From contig NZ_CALIST010000055.1 in the NCBI RefSeq assembly GCF_938041645.1, positions 1 through 64,000 of the forward strand: DNA of 64,000 nt, written 5' to 3'. The position numbers and the translations under genes are program-made. How positions within the stretch are numbered: the first letter of the stretch is position 1; the number at the start of each line of letters is the position of its first letter. The notes beneath the pieces are model-generated. The model did not search any database. It was not told the origin of the DNA and saw nothing but the letters and a program-made list of their open reading frames with translations. Shown here in pieces: positions 1 through 8,670 of the stretch. This DNA is from an uncultured Campylobacter sp. (GTDB taxonomy: Bacteria > Campylobacterota > Campylobacteria > Campylobacterales > Campylobacteraceae).

Positions 1-68
1 TTCCGATCTTATATCTTTAATAAATTTAGAGTAAAATTATATAAAATTTTATATGCAAAGGAGCTTAA

Positions 69-455
69 ATGAAAGAAATTTATCCAAGCGGTTTCGCGCC
101 GAAAAAGGCGCATTATGCGCCGGGCATCTTAGACGACGACGGCACGCTCTACGTCTCGGGGCAGCTAAGCGTGGATCCGCGTACGGGGGCCATCGCGGAG
201 AGTCTTGCTGCGCAGACCGCGCAGGCTCTAAGCAACGTCGCGGCAGTGCTGGCCGCCGCGGGTGCGGATAAAGGCGACGTGCGGATGTGCCGCGTCTATA
301 CGCCTGACGTCGCGAATTGGGACGTGATCGACGAGCAGTACGCGCTGTTTTTCGGCGCGCACAAGCCCGCCCGCGTCGTGGTGCCGACTACGGCTCTACA
401 CTTCGGCTGCCTTGTAGAGATCGAGGCCCTCGCAAAAATCAAAGAGAAAAAATAG
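69..455 (+). CDS. RidA/YjgF/TdcF family protein
   Basis: Full-length RidA-family protein of 128 aa. The family hydrolyses reactive enamine/imine intermediates such as 2-aminoacrylate that are released by PLP enzymes in the cytoplasm. The family signature is visible near the C-terminus as KPAR followed by a GCLVEIEA stretch, which contains the conserved Arg and Glu. The ATG has a good AAGGAG ribosome binding site. A PLP-dependent lyase starts 8 bp downstream, so the two are probably co-transcribed and functionally linked: the lyase would make the enamine and this protein would clear it. That link is inference. Confidence 0.93.
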   Translation: MKEIYPSGFAPKKAHYAPGILDDDGTLYVSGQLSVDPRTGAIAESLAAQTAQALSNVAAVLAAAGADKGDVRMCRVYTPDVANWDVIDEQYALFFGAHKPARVVVPTTALHFGCLVEIEALAKIKEKK

Positions 456-463
456 GAGTGAAA

Positions 464-1549
464 ATGAGCGATTTCATCTGCACGGGCTGCGGTAAGCACG
501 CGCCCATCGATACTTTGAGTTATAAATGCGACTGCGGCGGGCTGTATAAGCTAAACTCCGACGCGCCTAAATTTAACCCCGCGCTCGTAGATCAAAGCGA
601 GTTTAGCATCTTTAGATACCGAAGATTTATGGGCATCGACACGGCTAAATTTAGAGAAATTTCGATGGGCGAGGGGCTTACGGCGAGCGTAAAATTCGGC
701 GAAGACCTCTATCTCAAGCTCGATTACGCGATGCCTACGCTTTCATTCAAAGATCGCGGCGCGGCGGTTTTGGTGTTGCATGCTAAAAATATCGGCGTGA
801 AAAAGGTGCTGCAAGATTCCAGCGGCAACGCGGGCAATGCCGTGGCGGCGTACTGCGCTCGCGCGGGCATCGAGTGCGAAATTTACGTCCCGAAGGGCAC
901 GTCGCCTAAAAAGATCGATATGATCAAAAGCCACGGCGCGCACGTCACGGTATTTGACGGCAGCCGCGACGAAACGGCGGATGCGTGCCGCAAAAAGGCC
1001 GCGCAGGAGCAGATCTATTACGCCAACCACGTTTATAATCCGATCTTTTACGAGGGCACGAAGAGCTACGTTTATGAGATCTACGAGCAGCTGGGCAGGG
1101 TGCCGCGCAATATCTTTATCCCCGTGGGCAACGGCACGCTACTGCTGGGCGCTCAAGCGGCGCTGGGCGAGCTATATGAGGGCGGTCTTATCGAGGCGTT
1201 GCCAAAAATTTTCATCGTTCAGGGCGAGCGTTGTGCCCCGCTTTTTGATGCCAAAGGTGCGGCGCGAGCGATAGAGCCGCAGCCGACGCTAGCGGAGGGC
1301 ATCGCGATCGCAAGACCGATGCGTGCGGGCGAAATTCTTGGCTCTAGCTACGCGGGCGAGCGCGAGGTGATCTTGGCGAGCGAGGGCGACATACTGCCTG
1401 CTAGAGCGGCTCTTGCGCGTGGCGGATTTTACGTCGAGCATACGACTGCGGCTACCTACGCGGCATATCTGCGCTACAAAGAAAGCCGTGATCTGCAAGG
1501 AGATAGCATCATCCCGCTTTGCGGCGCGGGGCTAAAGAGCGATCATTAA
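464..1549 (+). CDS. Threonine synthase-like PLP-dependent enzyme
   Basis: Protein of 361 aa. The N-terminus is a small zinc-ribbon-like segment (Cys6, Cys9, Cys22, Cys24). It is followed by a fold-type II PLP domain with the SFKDRG motif, in which Lys96 is the expected Schiff-base lysine, then an SSGNAGNA substrate loop and a glycine-rich GNGTLLLG phosphate cradle. This layout matches zinc-ribbon threonine synthases and related beta-eliminating lyases. The exact reaction (threonine synthase, or a serine/threonine dehydratase-like activity) cannot be settled by eye. I chose ATG 464 because it has an AGGAG site and starts at the zinc ribbon; a further in-frame start upstream lies inside the RidA gene. 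Confidence 0.85.
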   Translation: MSDFICTGCGKHAPIDTLSYKCDCGGLYKLNSDAPKFNPALVDQSEFSIFRYRRFMGIDTAKFREISMGEGLTASVKFGEDLYLKLDYAMPTLSFKDRGAAVLVLHAKNIGVKKVLQDSSGNAGNAVAAYCARAGIECEIYVPKGTSPKKIDMIKSHGAHVTVFDGSRDETADACRKKAAQEQIYYANHVYNPIFYEGTKSYVYEIYEQLGRVPRNIFIPVGNGTLLLGAQAALGELYEGGLIEALPKIFIVQGERCAPLFDAKGAARAIEPQPTLAEGIAIARPMRAGEILGSSYAGEREVILASEGDILPARAALARGGFYVEHTTAATYAAYLRYKESRDLQGDSIIPLCGAGLKSDH

Positions 1550-1905
1550 ATTTAAGCGCCAGACGGATTTGTGCGGCTAGCTAGCGGCGAGGAATTTAAA
1601 ATTTTCGCCGCTTTAAATTTAGTGAGTTTGTGAGCCAATGTTTTAGCGAGATGTTTAAAATTTACGACGCTTAGGCTTTTAAATTTAAATTTACACCGAA
1701 GCGCGGAAATGAGCCTTAGCCCTTGGTGTGATGCAATGATACGGCGCGTTTTATGAGAGCGACTTTACTGCTGGCGGAATTTGTAAAATTTTATAAAAAT
1801 AAGCTCACGGGGCAGGGCGCAAGCCCTCTGTTTTGTTTATAAAATTTAGTCATTTTTTATCGCTCTTGGCGAGCGAGCTTCTACGCAGAGGATAAATTTG
1901 TGCGG
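1550..1905. other. Gene-free stretch with a hairpin
   Basis: No convincing coding sequence on either strand. The stretch is dense in AAATTT-type words. A perfect 8-bp inverted repeat (1583-1590 / 1605-1612) lies just past the preceding stop codon. Otherwise I see nothing. Confidence 0.6.
1583..1612 (+). terminator. Possible terminator hairpin after the RidA/PLP-enzyme pair
   Basis: AGCGGCGA and TCGCCGCT form a perfect 8-bp stem with a 14-nt AT-rich loop, 34 bp after the stop of the PLP enzyme. It is followed by TTAAATTT rather than a clean T run, so it is a weak terminator candidate. Confidence 0.4.
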
Positions 1906-2454
1906 CTATTTCGAGTTTTCTTTAGCAATAAGCGTAAATTTAAGCACAAATTCGCTTTTTACCGCAGTGTAGGCGTCTCGGTCAAACTCGTAGCGCTTGC
2001 AAAGCTCTAATTTAAGCGCCTCGTACCGCTTGGCGATATCCGCATTCGCCCGCAAAAAATCTCTAAAAAATATCTCATCCGCATCGCCGAAATTTCGCAG
2101 ATGCACGTGAAAAACGCGCTCGGCAAATCCCGCTTCGGTGTAGCCCTTATTTAGGCTGCAGCGGCTCCCCTTTTCACTCATTAGCAGATAGCCCGCGTCT
2201 ATCAGGCGCTGTTTGGCGGCGGCGATATCCGAGCACTCGATCAAAATATCTATGATAGGCTTCGCCCAAATACCGCTTACCGCGGTGCTGCCGATATGGT
2301 GGATCTTGGTCTCGCCATGATCTCGCAGCAGACCGCGCAGAATTTCGCGCTCCTGCCTAAACCAAACGCTCCAGCGCGGATCGTGCGGCACGAGACGTAT
2401 TGGAAAGAGTCGCCACAGCTCCTGCAGGCTCATCGAAAGGAGTTTATTGCTCAT
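1906..2454 (-). CDS. GrpB family protein (UPF0157)
   Basis: Protein of 182 aa belonging to the GrpB/UPF0157 family, which is related to nucleotidyltransferase folds; the biochemical role is unsettled. The signature HIGSTAV...AKPIIDI is present around residues 53-70, and the length is typical. The ATG has GGAG upstream. It stands alone next to a tRNA-Ser gene on the same strand. Nothing in the context fixes its function. Confidence 0.88.
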   Translation of the reverse strand: MSNKLLSMSLQELWRLFPIRLVPHDPRWSVWFRQEREILRGLLRDHGETKIHHIGSTAVSGIWAKPIIDILIECSDIAAAKQRLIDAGYLLMSEKGSRCSLNKGYTEAGFAERVFHVHLRNFGDADEIFFRDFLRANADIAKRYEALKLELCKRYEFDRDAYTAVKSEFVLKFTLIAKENSK

Positions 2455-2489
2455 CTTAACTCCAAAGTATTGGGTGAAATTTGAATGAA

Positions 2490-2577
2490 TGGCGGGTAGA
2501 TAGGGATTCGAACCCTAGAAGGCTGACGCCTTACGCGCTTTCGAGGCGCGCTCCTTCGACCGCTCGGACATCTACCC
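2490..2577 (-). tRNA. tRNA-Ser (anticodon CGA)
   Basis: Read on the minus strand this is a complete class II tRNA. It has a 7-bp acceptor stem (GGGTAGA/TCTACCC) with discriminator G and an encoded CCA end. The anticodon loop is CTCGAAA on a CGCGC/GCGCG stem, with the CGA anticodon complementary to plus-strand positions 2541-2543. There is a variable arm of the long serine type (GGCGTCAGCC) and a T arm GGGTTCGAATCCC. The anticodon reads UCG serine codons. Confidence 0.97.
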
Positions 2578-2592
2578 GAATGAAAATGTAAT

Positions 2593-2612
2593 TTAAGCCA
2601 AAAATGGCTTAA
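2593..2612. repeat. Perfect 8-bp inverted repeat upstream of tRNA-Ser
   Basis: TTAAGCCA - AAAA - TGGCTTAA forms a hairpin just 5' of the tRNA gene. It could end transcription arriving from the GyrI-like gene on the minus strand, but the following sequence is only moderately T-rich (ATTACATTTT). Confidence 0.35.
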
Positions 2613-2865
2613 TAACAGATTTAAAAATAAAATTCCGCCTGAAATTTCGCCTGATTTTGCGATCGGGGGTTGAAATTTAACGGCGCAAATTTAGATTTCG
2701 TTTTAAATCCACGGCTTAAGGTACGGCGCGCTTTGGGCATAAAATTTGCTTTCGCGCATAGTTTTGGGCACGGAATTTTACCGCTTTATGGATGAAATTT
2801 TACGCAAAAGCATATCGTCGCGGCGGAGAAAAATCACTCGCCGTTTATAAATTTCATGCGCCGCC

Positions 2866-3288
2866 CTACAAAACCGAGATAAAAATTTTGATCTCGTCTC
2901 CGCCGTAAAACTCAAAATCCGTTCCAAACGCTCTTTTTAGTTCGCCGGCCTCAAAAAAGCTCCAAATCTTGCTCCAAAATTTTGCTACATTTTGCGGCTC
3001 ATTTGGGAAACTAAAAACGGCGTATTTGCCGCTTCTGATCTCCAAGGCTTCGTCGCCGCGGGGCGCTTTAGCGCCGATAAAGATATCGTAAAGCCCGTCG
3101 GCGCCGTCTTCGTAATCGTAATAGATGCCGTAAATCTCGCTCTGCCCGTCATAGCACTCTTTCATAAATTTTGCCCACAGCGCGGGAATTTTGCCGCTTT
3201 CGCCTAACTCGTCCGCATTTTTCGTGCGGGCTTTTAATCCGTAAATTTTAAATCCGTCTAAATACGAAATTTTGATTTTTTCGCTCAA
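2866..3288 (-). CDS. GyrI-like / AraC effector-binding domain protein
   Basis: Protein of 140 aa matching the small-molecule binding domain shared by GyrI, Rob and AraC-type effector domains, without a DNA-binding domain. Family-like features are the GLKARTKN opening, the YGIYYDYEDG core and the SGKYAVFSFP strand in the second half. It ends 15 bp before the transketolase stop on the same strand, so it lies downstream of transketolase. The ligand is unknown. The domain assignment is moderately secure and the role is not. Confidence 0.7.
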   Translation of the reverse strand: MSEKIKISYLDGFKIYGLKARTKNADELGESGKIPALWAKFMKECYDGQSEIYGIYYDYEDGADGLYDIFIGAKAPRGDEALEIRSGKYAVFSFPNEPQNVAKFWSKIWSFFEAGELKRAFGTDFEFYGGDEIKIFISVL

Positions 3289-3303
3289 ATTTTACCCTTT
3301 CCG

Positions 3304-5232
3304 CTACTGCTCTAAAAGCTCCCTTGCTTCTTTTGCGATCGCGACGTCGGTGAAGCCGAAAAGCTTAAATAGCTCGCTCGCGTTGCCGCTCTCGCCGAAG
3401 CTTTGCATGCCGTGTACCGCGTCTGCAAATTTATACCACTCAAGCGCGCTTGCGGCTTCGACGGCTAAAATTTTAGTTTGTGGCTGCAGGATTTGCGCCA
3501 AATAATCTGCGTCCTGCTCGCACAAAAGCTCGAAGCACGGCGCGCTTACGACGTTTGCGCCGATGCCTTGCTCTTGCAGGATCGCTGCCGCTTTTAGGCA
3601 GAGCGAAACCTCGCTGCCGCTTGCGATGAGCGTGATACGTGCCTCTTTGCTCTGCCTTAGCAGATACGCGCCGTTTTGCACGTCGCCCAAAACCGCCTTA
3701 GGTAGCGGCTCAAGTCCCTGACGCGAGCAGACGAACGCTGCGGGGGCATTTAGAGTAAGCGCCGTGCGCCAGCATTTTACGTTTTCGTTGCCGTCCGCGG
3801 GGCGGAAGGTGTAGAAGTCTGGCATCGCGCGGAAGGTGCTAAGCTGCTCGATAGGCTCGTGCGTCGGCCCGTCCTCGCCCACGCCGATACTGTCGTGCGT
3901 GAAGACGAAATAGTGGCGCAAGCCCATCAGTGCCGCGAGTCGCGCACCCGTTTTGAGATAGTCGCTGAAGATAAAAAACGTCGCGCTAAACGGGATGAAA
4001 AGCCCGTACCTCGCAAAGGCGTTGCCGATCGCCGCCATCGCGTGCTCGCGGATGCCGAAGTGTAGATTTTTGCCGCACGGAAAGTCGCCGCCGCCTTTTA
4101 GCTCGGTCTTGTTCGATGCCGCCAAATCGGCGCTTCCGCCCAAAAAGCCCGGCACCGCGTTTGCGATAGCGTTTAAAATTTTACCGTTGCTATCGCGCGT
4201 GGCGACCTTAAGCCCGCTAAAATCAGGGAATTCTATCTTGCTAAAATCGGGATTTAAAAGCTCGTTTAAAAGCGCTCTTTTTTCATCGCTTAGTTTCGCG
4301 AGCTTCTCCTTCCAAAGCCGCTCTTCCAAATCACCCCTCTCAACCGCGGCGCGCGTCGCAAAAAGCACGTCCTCGCTTACGACAAAGCTTTGGGCGGGAT
4401 CAAAGCCTAGACTTTGCTTGGCGCGCGCAAGCAGTTCCTCTCCAAGCGGCGCGCCGTGCGTCTTGGCCGTGCCCTCAAGCTCGAGCGCACCCTTGCCGAT
4501 CGTGGTGTTTGCGATGATGAGGTAGGGTTTGGTTTTATTTTTTACCTCGTCAAGGACAAATTCTATCTGATCGAAATTATGTCCGTCGATGCGCGCGACC
4601 TCAAAGCCCTGCGCTTCAAATCGCACTTTCACGTCCTCAAACCACGCGATATCGGTGCTGCCGTCGATCGTGATGCCGTTAGAATCATAGATTATGGTGA
4701 GATTATCGAGGTTGTGTCTGCCCGCAAGCGCGCACGCTTCGTAGCTGATGCCCTCCTGCAGATCGCCGTCGCCGCAGAAGCAATAGACGCGGTGATCGAT
4801 GATCTCGCTTCCTTCCTCGTTGAGCAGATGCGCGGCGTATTTTGCGGCCATCGCAAATCCGACTGCGTTTGCGACGCCCTGACCGAGCGGTCCGGTAGCG
4901 ATCTCAACGCCCGGAGTAGTGATCTCCGGGTGGCCCGGGGTTTTGGAGTGTAGGCGCCTGAAGCTTTTCAGATCGTCCATGCTCAAATCGTATCCGCTAA
5001 GATAGAGGTAGCTATACACGAGCGCGCTTGCGTGCCCGCCCGAGAATACGACGCGGTCGCGGTTTAGCCACGCGGGATTTTTGGGATTGTGGCGGACCTT
5101 GCTCATAAAGACGCTCATCACGTCGCTTAGCCCCATCGGCGTGCCGGGATGGCCCGAGTTGGCGCTTTGGATCATATCCGCGCTTAGAAATTTGATCGTG
5201 TTTGAAATTTTACTTAGCTGCTCGCTCGACAT
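3304..5232 (-). CDS. tkt: Transketolase
   Basis: Full-length transketolase of 642 aa, the thiamine diphosphate enzyme of the non-oxidative pentose phosphate pathway. Visible landmarks are the N-terminal SGHPG with its cofactor histidine, the ThDP motif GDGDLQEG around residue 153, the GGSADLAASN segment, the FGIREHAMAA catalytic glutamate region and a C-terminal transketolase domain. The ATG has AAAGGATG just upstream. It starts 3 bp after the stop of the polyprenyl synthase gene, so they form an operon that can supply and route central carbon intermediates. Confidence 0.97.
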   Translation of the reverse strand: MSSEQLSKISNTIKFLSADMIQSANSGHPGTPMGLSDVMSVFMSKVRHNPKNPAWLNRDRVVFSGGHASALVYSYLYLSGYDLSMDDLKSFRRLHSKTPGHPEITTPGVEIATGPLGQGVANAVGFAMAAKYAAHLLNEEGSEIIDHRVYCFCGDGDLQEGISYEACALAGRHNLDNLTIIYDSNGITIDGSTDIAWFEDVKVRFEAQGFEVARIDGHNFDQIEFVLDEVKNKTKPYLIIANTTIGKGALELEGTAKTHGAPLGEELLARAKQSLGFDPAQSFVVSEDVLFATRAAVERGDLEERLWKEKLAKLSDEKRALLNELLNPDFSKIEFPDFSGLKVATRDSNGKILNAIANAVPGFLGGSADLAASNKTELKGGGDFPCGKNLHFGIREHAMAAIGNAFARYGLFIPFSATFFIFSDYLKTGARLAALMGLRHYFVFTHDSIGVGEDGPTHEPIEQLSTFRAMPDFYTFRPADGNENVKCWRTALTLNAPAAFVCSRQGLEPLPKAVLGDVQNGAYLLRQSKEARITLIASGSEVSLCLKAAAILQEQGIGANVVSAPCFELLCEQDADYLAQILQPQTKILAVEAASALEWYKFADAVHGMQSFGESGNASELFKLFGFTDVAIAKEARELLEQ

Positions 5233-5235
5233 TTT

Positions 5236-6087
5236 TCATCCTTTCAGGTATTTTTCTATCAAATTTAAAACCAAATCGCGTAGGCTCGCATCATAGCCGC
5301 TCATTGCGCCGCTTACCTCGTCTATTAGGCGCTGCTTGTAGCTTCTAGCACCTGCAAGTCCGAGTAAATTTACGAAGGAATTTTTCGCGCCGTCCGCTCC
5401 TACCGGCTTGCCCGCGCTTGCTTCGTCGCTCGTGGCGTCGATGATGTCATCCTCGATCTGAAATATAAGCCCTAGTTTCAGGCCGATCTTATAAAGCTCA
5501 TGCGCGAGCTCGTCATTTAGCCCGCCGATTATGGCGCCTAGCTCAAACGCCGCAGCGATGAGCGCGCCAGTTTTATGCAGATGCAAAAACTCAAGCTCGT
5601 TTTGCTTTAGCGGGCTGTTTTCAAAACGGCAATCGATCGCCTGACCCAGCACCATGCCGCTGCTGCCTGCGTTTCGCGCTAGAGTTTTAATGCATTTTAT
5701 CTTGATCTCATCGCTTAGGCTTGCGCTTGCGGCGATCAAAAACGCGTCGGTATTTAACGCGTCGCCGACCAAAATCGCCGTGACCTCGTCGTATTTTTTA
5801 TGCAGGCTCGGTCGCCCGCGGCGCAGATCCGCATCGTCCATCGCGGGCAGATCGTCGTGGATAAGCGAGTAGGTGTGGATCATCTCAAGCGCCATCGCCA
5901 TCGCCAGCGCACCCTCAAAGCGCCGCTCATCCACCGCCGAGACGACGCCTAGCAACAGCTGCGCGCGAAAGTGCTTGCCGCCCGCTTGCAGCATGTAATT
6001 GAGCGCCTCCTCAAAGTACGGATGAAAGCTCGGCGCCTTCAGCTCGTTGCGCTCCAAGTAGTCTTTAAATTTTTCTAAAATATCCAT
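5236..6087 (-). CDS. ispA: Polyprenyl synthetase (farnesyl/geranylgeranyl diphosphate synthase)
   Basis: Protein of 283 aa and an IspA-type short-chain prenyl diphosphate synthase. Evidence is GGKHFRAQL near residue 36, the first aspartate-rich motif HDDLPAMDD at about 77-85, followed by LRRGRPS, then KTGALI and the second motif QIEDDIID near residue 215. It condenses isopentenyl diphosphate units for quinone side chains and undecaprenyl carriers. ATG 6087 is preferred to a TTG one codon earlier because of an AGGA site at good distance. Product chain length cannot be read with certainty. Confidence 0.93.
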   Translation of the reverse strand: MDILEKFKDYLERNELKAPSFHPYFEEALNYMLQAGGKHFRAQLLLGVVSAVDERRFEGALAMAMALEMIHTYSLIHDDLPAMDDADLRRGRPSLHKKYDEVTAILVGDALNTDAFLIAASASLSDEIKIKCIKTLARNAGSSGMVLGQAIDCRFENSPLKQNELEFLHLHKTGALIAAAFELGAIIGGLNDELAHELYKIGLKLGLIFQIEDDIIDATSDEASAGKPVGADGAKNSFVNLLGLAGARSYKQRLIDEVSGAMSGYDASLRDLVLNLIEKYLKG

Positions 6088-6408
6088 CAAATTCCTATCG
6101 CATGGTTGGGCTTTGGAGCCGCTTTTTACGCGTGGCTCGTTCGGCTACTCTTACTTTCCTGTGTTTATCAGCTTTTACGCTCGTTTCGTTTGCCGCGCTC
6201 GTACTTTTTACTATCTGTTTTATGACATTTGGTTGCGTCTTGCGTATCGTTTAAATTTTATCTCTTTTGTGTTCGCGCAGAGGCAAACGATCGAAGCACA
6301 TCGCGATCGCTGCTTGTAAATTTTAAACCCTCCGATCGGCTGCTTCGCAAATTCTGAAACTATAAAATTTTAAAATTTCATCCGACTGGTCTGTTCAAAT
6401 TTACCGCC
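6088..6408. other. Gene-free stretch
   Basis: No supported gene. A 49-codon hydrophobic reading frame starts at ATG 6102 on the plus strand but has no ribosome binding site. The rest is unstructured and AT-rich. Confidence 0.5.
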
Positions 6409-6738
6409 TCAGCCCTTATCGCCGAGTAGATCGCCTAGGCTGCCGAGCCCTCCTAGCATGGACGCTGCGGCACCTTTCTTTTCATTTTCGACGAGTTTTA
6501 TCGCGTCGCCTATCGCCGAAATTAGCAGGATCTGCAAGCTTTCCTTGTCGTTAAAAAGGCTATCGTCGATGCTTAGATCGAGCACCTCGCCCGCGCCGTT
6601 TAGCCTGATGGCAACCATACCCGCGCCTGATTTTACGGTAAATTCCTTGCGCGCATTTTCCTCCTCGATCTGCTTGGCCTTAGCCTGCATCTGATCGAGC
6701 ATCTGCCCCATTTTCGAAAAATCCATTCCTTCGAACAT
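6409..6738 (-). CDS. YbaB/EbfC family nucleoid-associated protein
   Basis: Protein of 109 aa. It has a methionine- and glutamine-rich N-terminal helix (MGQMLDQMQAKAKQIEEE), a central strand segment with GAGMVAIRLNG and a glycine-rich tail, the standard YbaB layout. The family forms dimers that bind DNA and affects expression. ATG 6738 has AAAGGA upstream. A possible -10 box (TAAAAT) lies about 20 bp upstream. It stands alone here rather than beside dnaX and recR as in many bacteria. Confidence 0.92.
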   Translation of the reverse strand: MFEGMDFSKMGQMLDQMQAKAKQIEEENARKEFTVKSGAGMVAIRLNGAGEVLDLSIDDSLFNDKESLQILLISAIGDAIKLVENEKKGAAASMLGGLGSLGDLLGDKG

Positions 6739-6943
6739 CAAAAATCCTTTAAATTTTGGCTATTTTAGCAAATTTAAGCTAAATTTAGCGTTTGACTTGG
6801 CGTTGCGAGTTTTGTTCTCGACTTTGATTTTGCGGCGGGCACGCGCAGTCAAAAAGCGGCTTAAAATTTAGCTTGGGCAGGTAAAATTTAAATAAGAGAC
6901 GTCATTAAAGCTTGGCGATGAAATTTATTTTAAAAGGAACAAA

Positions 6944-7309
6944 ATGGGCGATTGGGGCTACAAAGCTTACGAAAACGACGAGGCGGCGGATTGGTTTGCT
7001 AGATTTTGGGAGAGCAAAAATTTTGATCTGCTGCAAAGCACGGCAGGAGAGTTCGATCCAAAAAATGAAAACTACGATGAAATCAGGGCTGCCGCGCACG
7101 TTTTGGCCTGCTTTGGCTCGCCGTATGCGTGTCCGTCGGATTTTTTAGATAAATTGCAACCGACTATCCGGAAAGTCGTTGCGATTTTGGAAAATATGAT
7201 CAACCCGCCAAGCGACGAATGGGCTTTTCTTGAAATTTGGGAAAACTCGCCGCAGATAATAGACGAAGTTAAGCGGCAAATCACGGAGCTAAAAGAGCAT
7301 TTAAAATAG
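6944..7309 (+). CDS. DUF4259 domain-containing protein
   Basis: Protein of 121 aa beginning with the typical WGYKAYENDEAADWF stretch of DUF4259, and carrying an AAAHVLACFGSP segment and a PSDEWAFLEIW segment. It is cytoplasmic with no signal peptide. DUF4259 proteins are small and often found in accessory regions; no function is established. The ATG has AAAAGGA at good spacing. It is a single gene with no obvious partner. Confidence 0.85.
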   Translation: MGDWGYKAYENDEAADWFARFWESKNFDLLQSTAGEFDPKNENYDEIRAAAHVLACFGSPYACPSDFLDKLQPTIRKVVAILENMINPPSDEWAFLEIWENSPQIIDEVKRQITELKEHLK

Positions 7310-7403
7310 CGCGGGCAGGATGACCGCTAAATTTGAAATCTTTTGACGAGTTAAAAAGCGATAAAATATGTCGGCAGATCAAGACCGCCCGAACGAACGC
7401 ACG

Positions 7404-8180
7404 TCAGATATCTTTAAACTCTGCCGCGACCGATTTTTCCAGATTTTTCGCCTTGCCAAGGATCGTTATCGCCTTTTGCCTGCACTTGTTCACGCATCTG
7501 TAGCAAATCGTACAGCGCTCGCCAAATCTCGCCTTGCCGTGCGTGATTTTTATATTTTGCATCGGACAGGATTTCGCGCACTCTCCGCATCCGCTGCATC
7601 GCGCCGTATCTAGGATCGGTTTGCGCCTGGCAAACGGCGTTTTGTCCCAAATTTTCATCCAGAGCCGTTGTCCCAAAAGCCCCGCGATGCGGCATAGCAT
7701 GCCCAGCCCCTCTTGCGGTGGATTGCCCGCGGCAAATGCCTCCGAGGCGCGCTCTAGCTTGGCGTTTGCCTCCTTGATTAGGCGCTCGTTTTTCTGCGCC
7801 GAATAGCTAAAAATCGCCACGTCGAGGATAAACGCGGGCATTTTCACGTGCGCGCCGCCCATTATCTTCGCGCCAGCCCGTTTTAGGATCCTAGCCGCGC
7901 AGCCCTCTCCGTCGCCGCTAAAAATCTCCATCGTAGCGATGATAAAGACGTTTTTGCCACGAAAATTCGCGCTGTTTTCGCAAATGAACTCGCGCACGAT
8001 CTGCGGCAGGTCGCTAAAGTAAACGGGATAGGCAAGGATCACGTCATCGTGGTGCTTTAGCAGCTCGCCGCAGCACTCATCCTCGATCGAAACCGCGGGG
8101 ATGTCGCCGCCCAGACGCTCTATAAATCTCTCCACGCAATGCTTGGTATTGCCTGTGGAGCTGAAATAAATCGCTATCAT
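7404..8180 (-). CDS. EFR1-type flavodoxin-fold / 4Fe-4S ferredoxin fusion
   Basis: Protein of 258 aa. The N-terminal flavodoxin-like domain opens with IAIYFSSTGNTKH, an FMN phosphate loop. The C-terminal part carries two 4Fe-4S motifs, CSGCGECAKSCP near residue 200 and CTICYRCVNKC near 228. This is the EFR1 family of electron-transfer proteins. I chose ATG 8180 because it directly starts the flavodoxin fold and has AAAGGA at about 9 bp; an upstream in-frame start would add 30 unrelated residues. Electron donor and acceptor are unknown. A perfect inverted repeat lies about 75-100 bp upstream of the start. Confidence 0.88.
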   Translation of the reverse strand: MIAIYFSSTGNTKHCVERFIERLGGDIPAVSIEDECCGELLKHHDDVILAYPVYFSDLPQIVREFICENSANFRGKNVFIIATMEIFSGDGEGCAARILKRAGAKIMGGAHVKMPAFILDVAIFSYSAQKNERLIKEANAKLERASEAFAAGNPPQEGLGMLCRIAGLLGQRLWMKIWDKTPFARRKPILDTARCSGCGECAKSCPMQNIKITHGKARFGERCTICYRCVNKCRQKAITILGKAKNLEKSVAAEFKDI

Positions 8181-8670
8181 TTTGTGAATCCTTTTAAATT
8201 CAGGCGCCAAATTTGCCCATTTTCGCCGAATTTTGCCGACCGCGTCAAATTTAACGCCAAACACTGACAAATATTTGGCGCGCTTCCCTTTTGTCCGTTT
8301 GATAACAATGGCTGTGTACCTTTGCCCAAATTTTACCGCAAATTTGGCAAATTTATTTTTGGAATTTCCCTAAATGCGGTAGTTTTTGAAAAAATTTATC
8401 TCAAATGGGCTCAAATTCGCACTATGCTGTAATTTTTGCGCTTTATAGGCAAGCGTAAATTTTATTCTCTGTAAACCATTGCGTTTTGGCTAGCGATGCG
8501 GTAAATTTTAATTCGTAAATTTCAAAAACAACAAAAATTCGGCGCAAAAGTTCATCCGCGGCACCAAACTTCACGCTCGAAAATCTAAATTTAGCGACGT
8601 AAAATTTGCCGAGCAAAGCAGCGTGGCTAAATTTAGCTTTAATTTAAGGATATTGCCCAAAATTCGCCGC
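8181..8670. other. Gene-free AT-rich stretch
   Basis: 490 bp without a supported gene. It holds the leader of the EFR1 gene, including the inverted repeat at 8255-8280, and otherwise only AAATTT-rich spacer. Confidence 0.55.
8255..8280. promoter_or_regulatory. Inverted repeat upstream of the EFR1 gene, possible operator
   Basis: CGCCAAA and TTTGGCG form a perfect 7-bp repeat with a 12-nt centre, 75-100 bp upstream of the EFR1 start codon. The position suits an operator for a dimeric regulator or a leader hairpin. No regulator gene is adjacent. Confidence 0.3.

Noticed and set aside
6102..6251. 49-codon hydrophobic frame resembling a small membrane protein
   Set aside because: No ribosome binding site and no homology that I can recognise; it follows the ispA start on the opposite strand.
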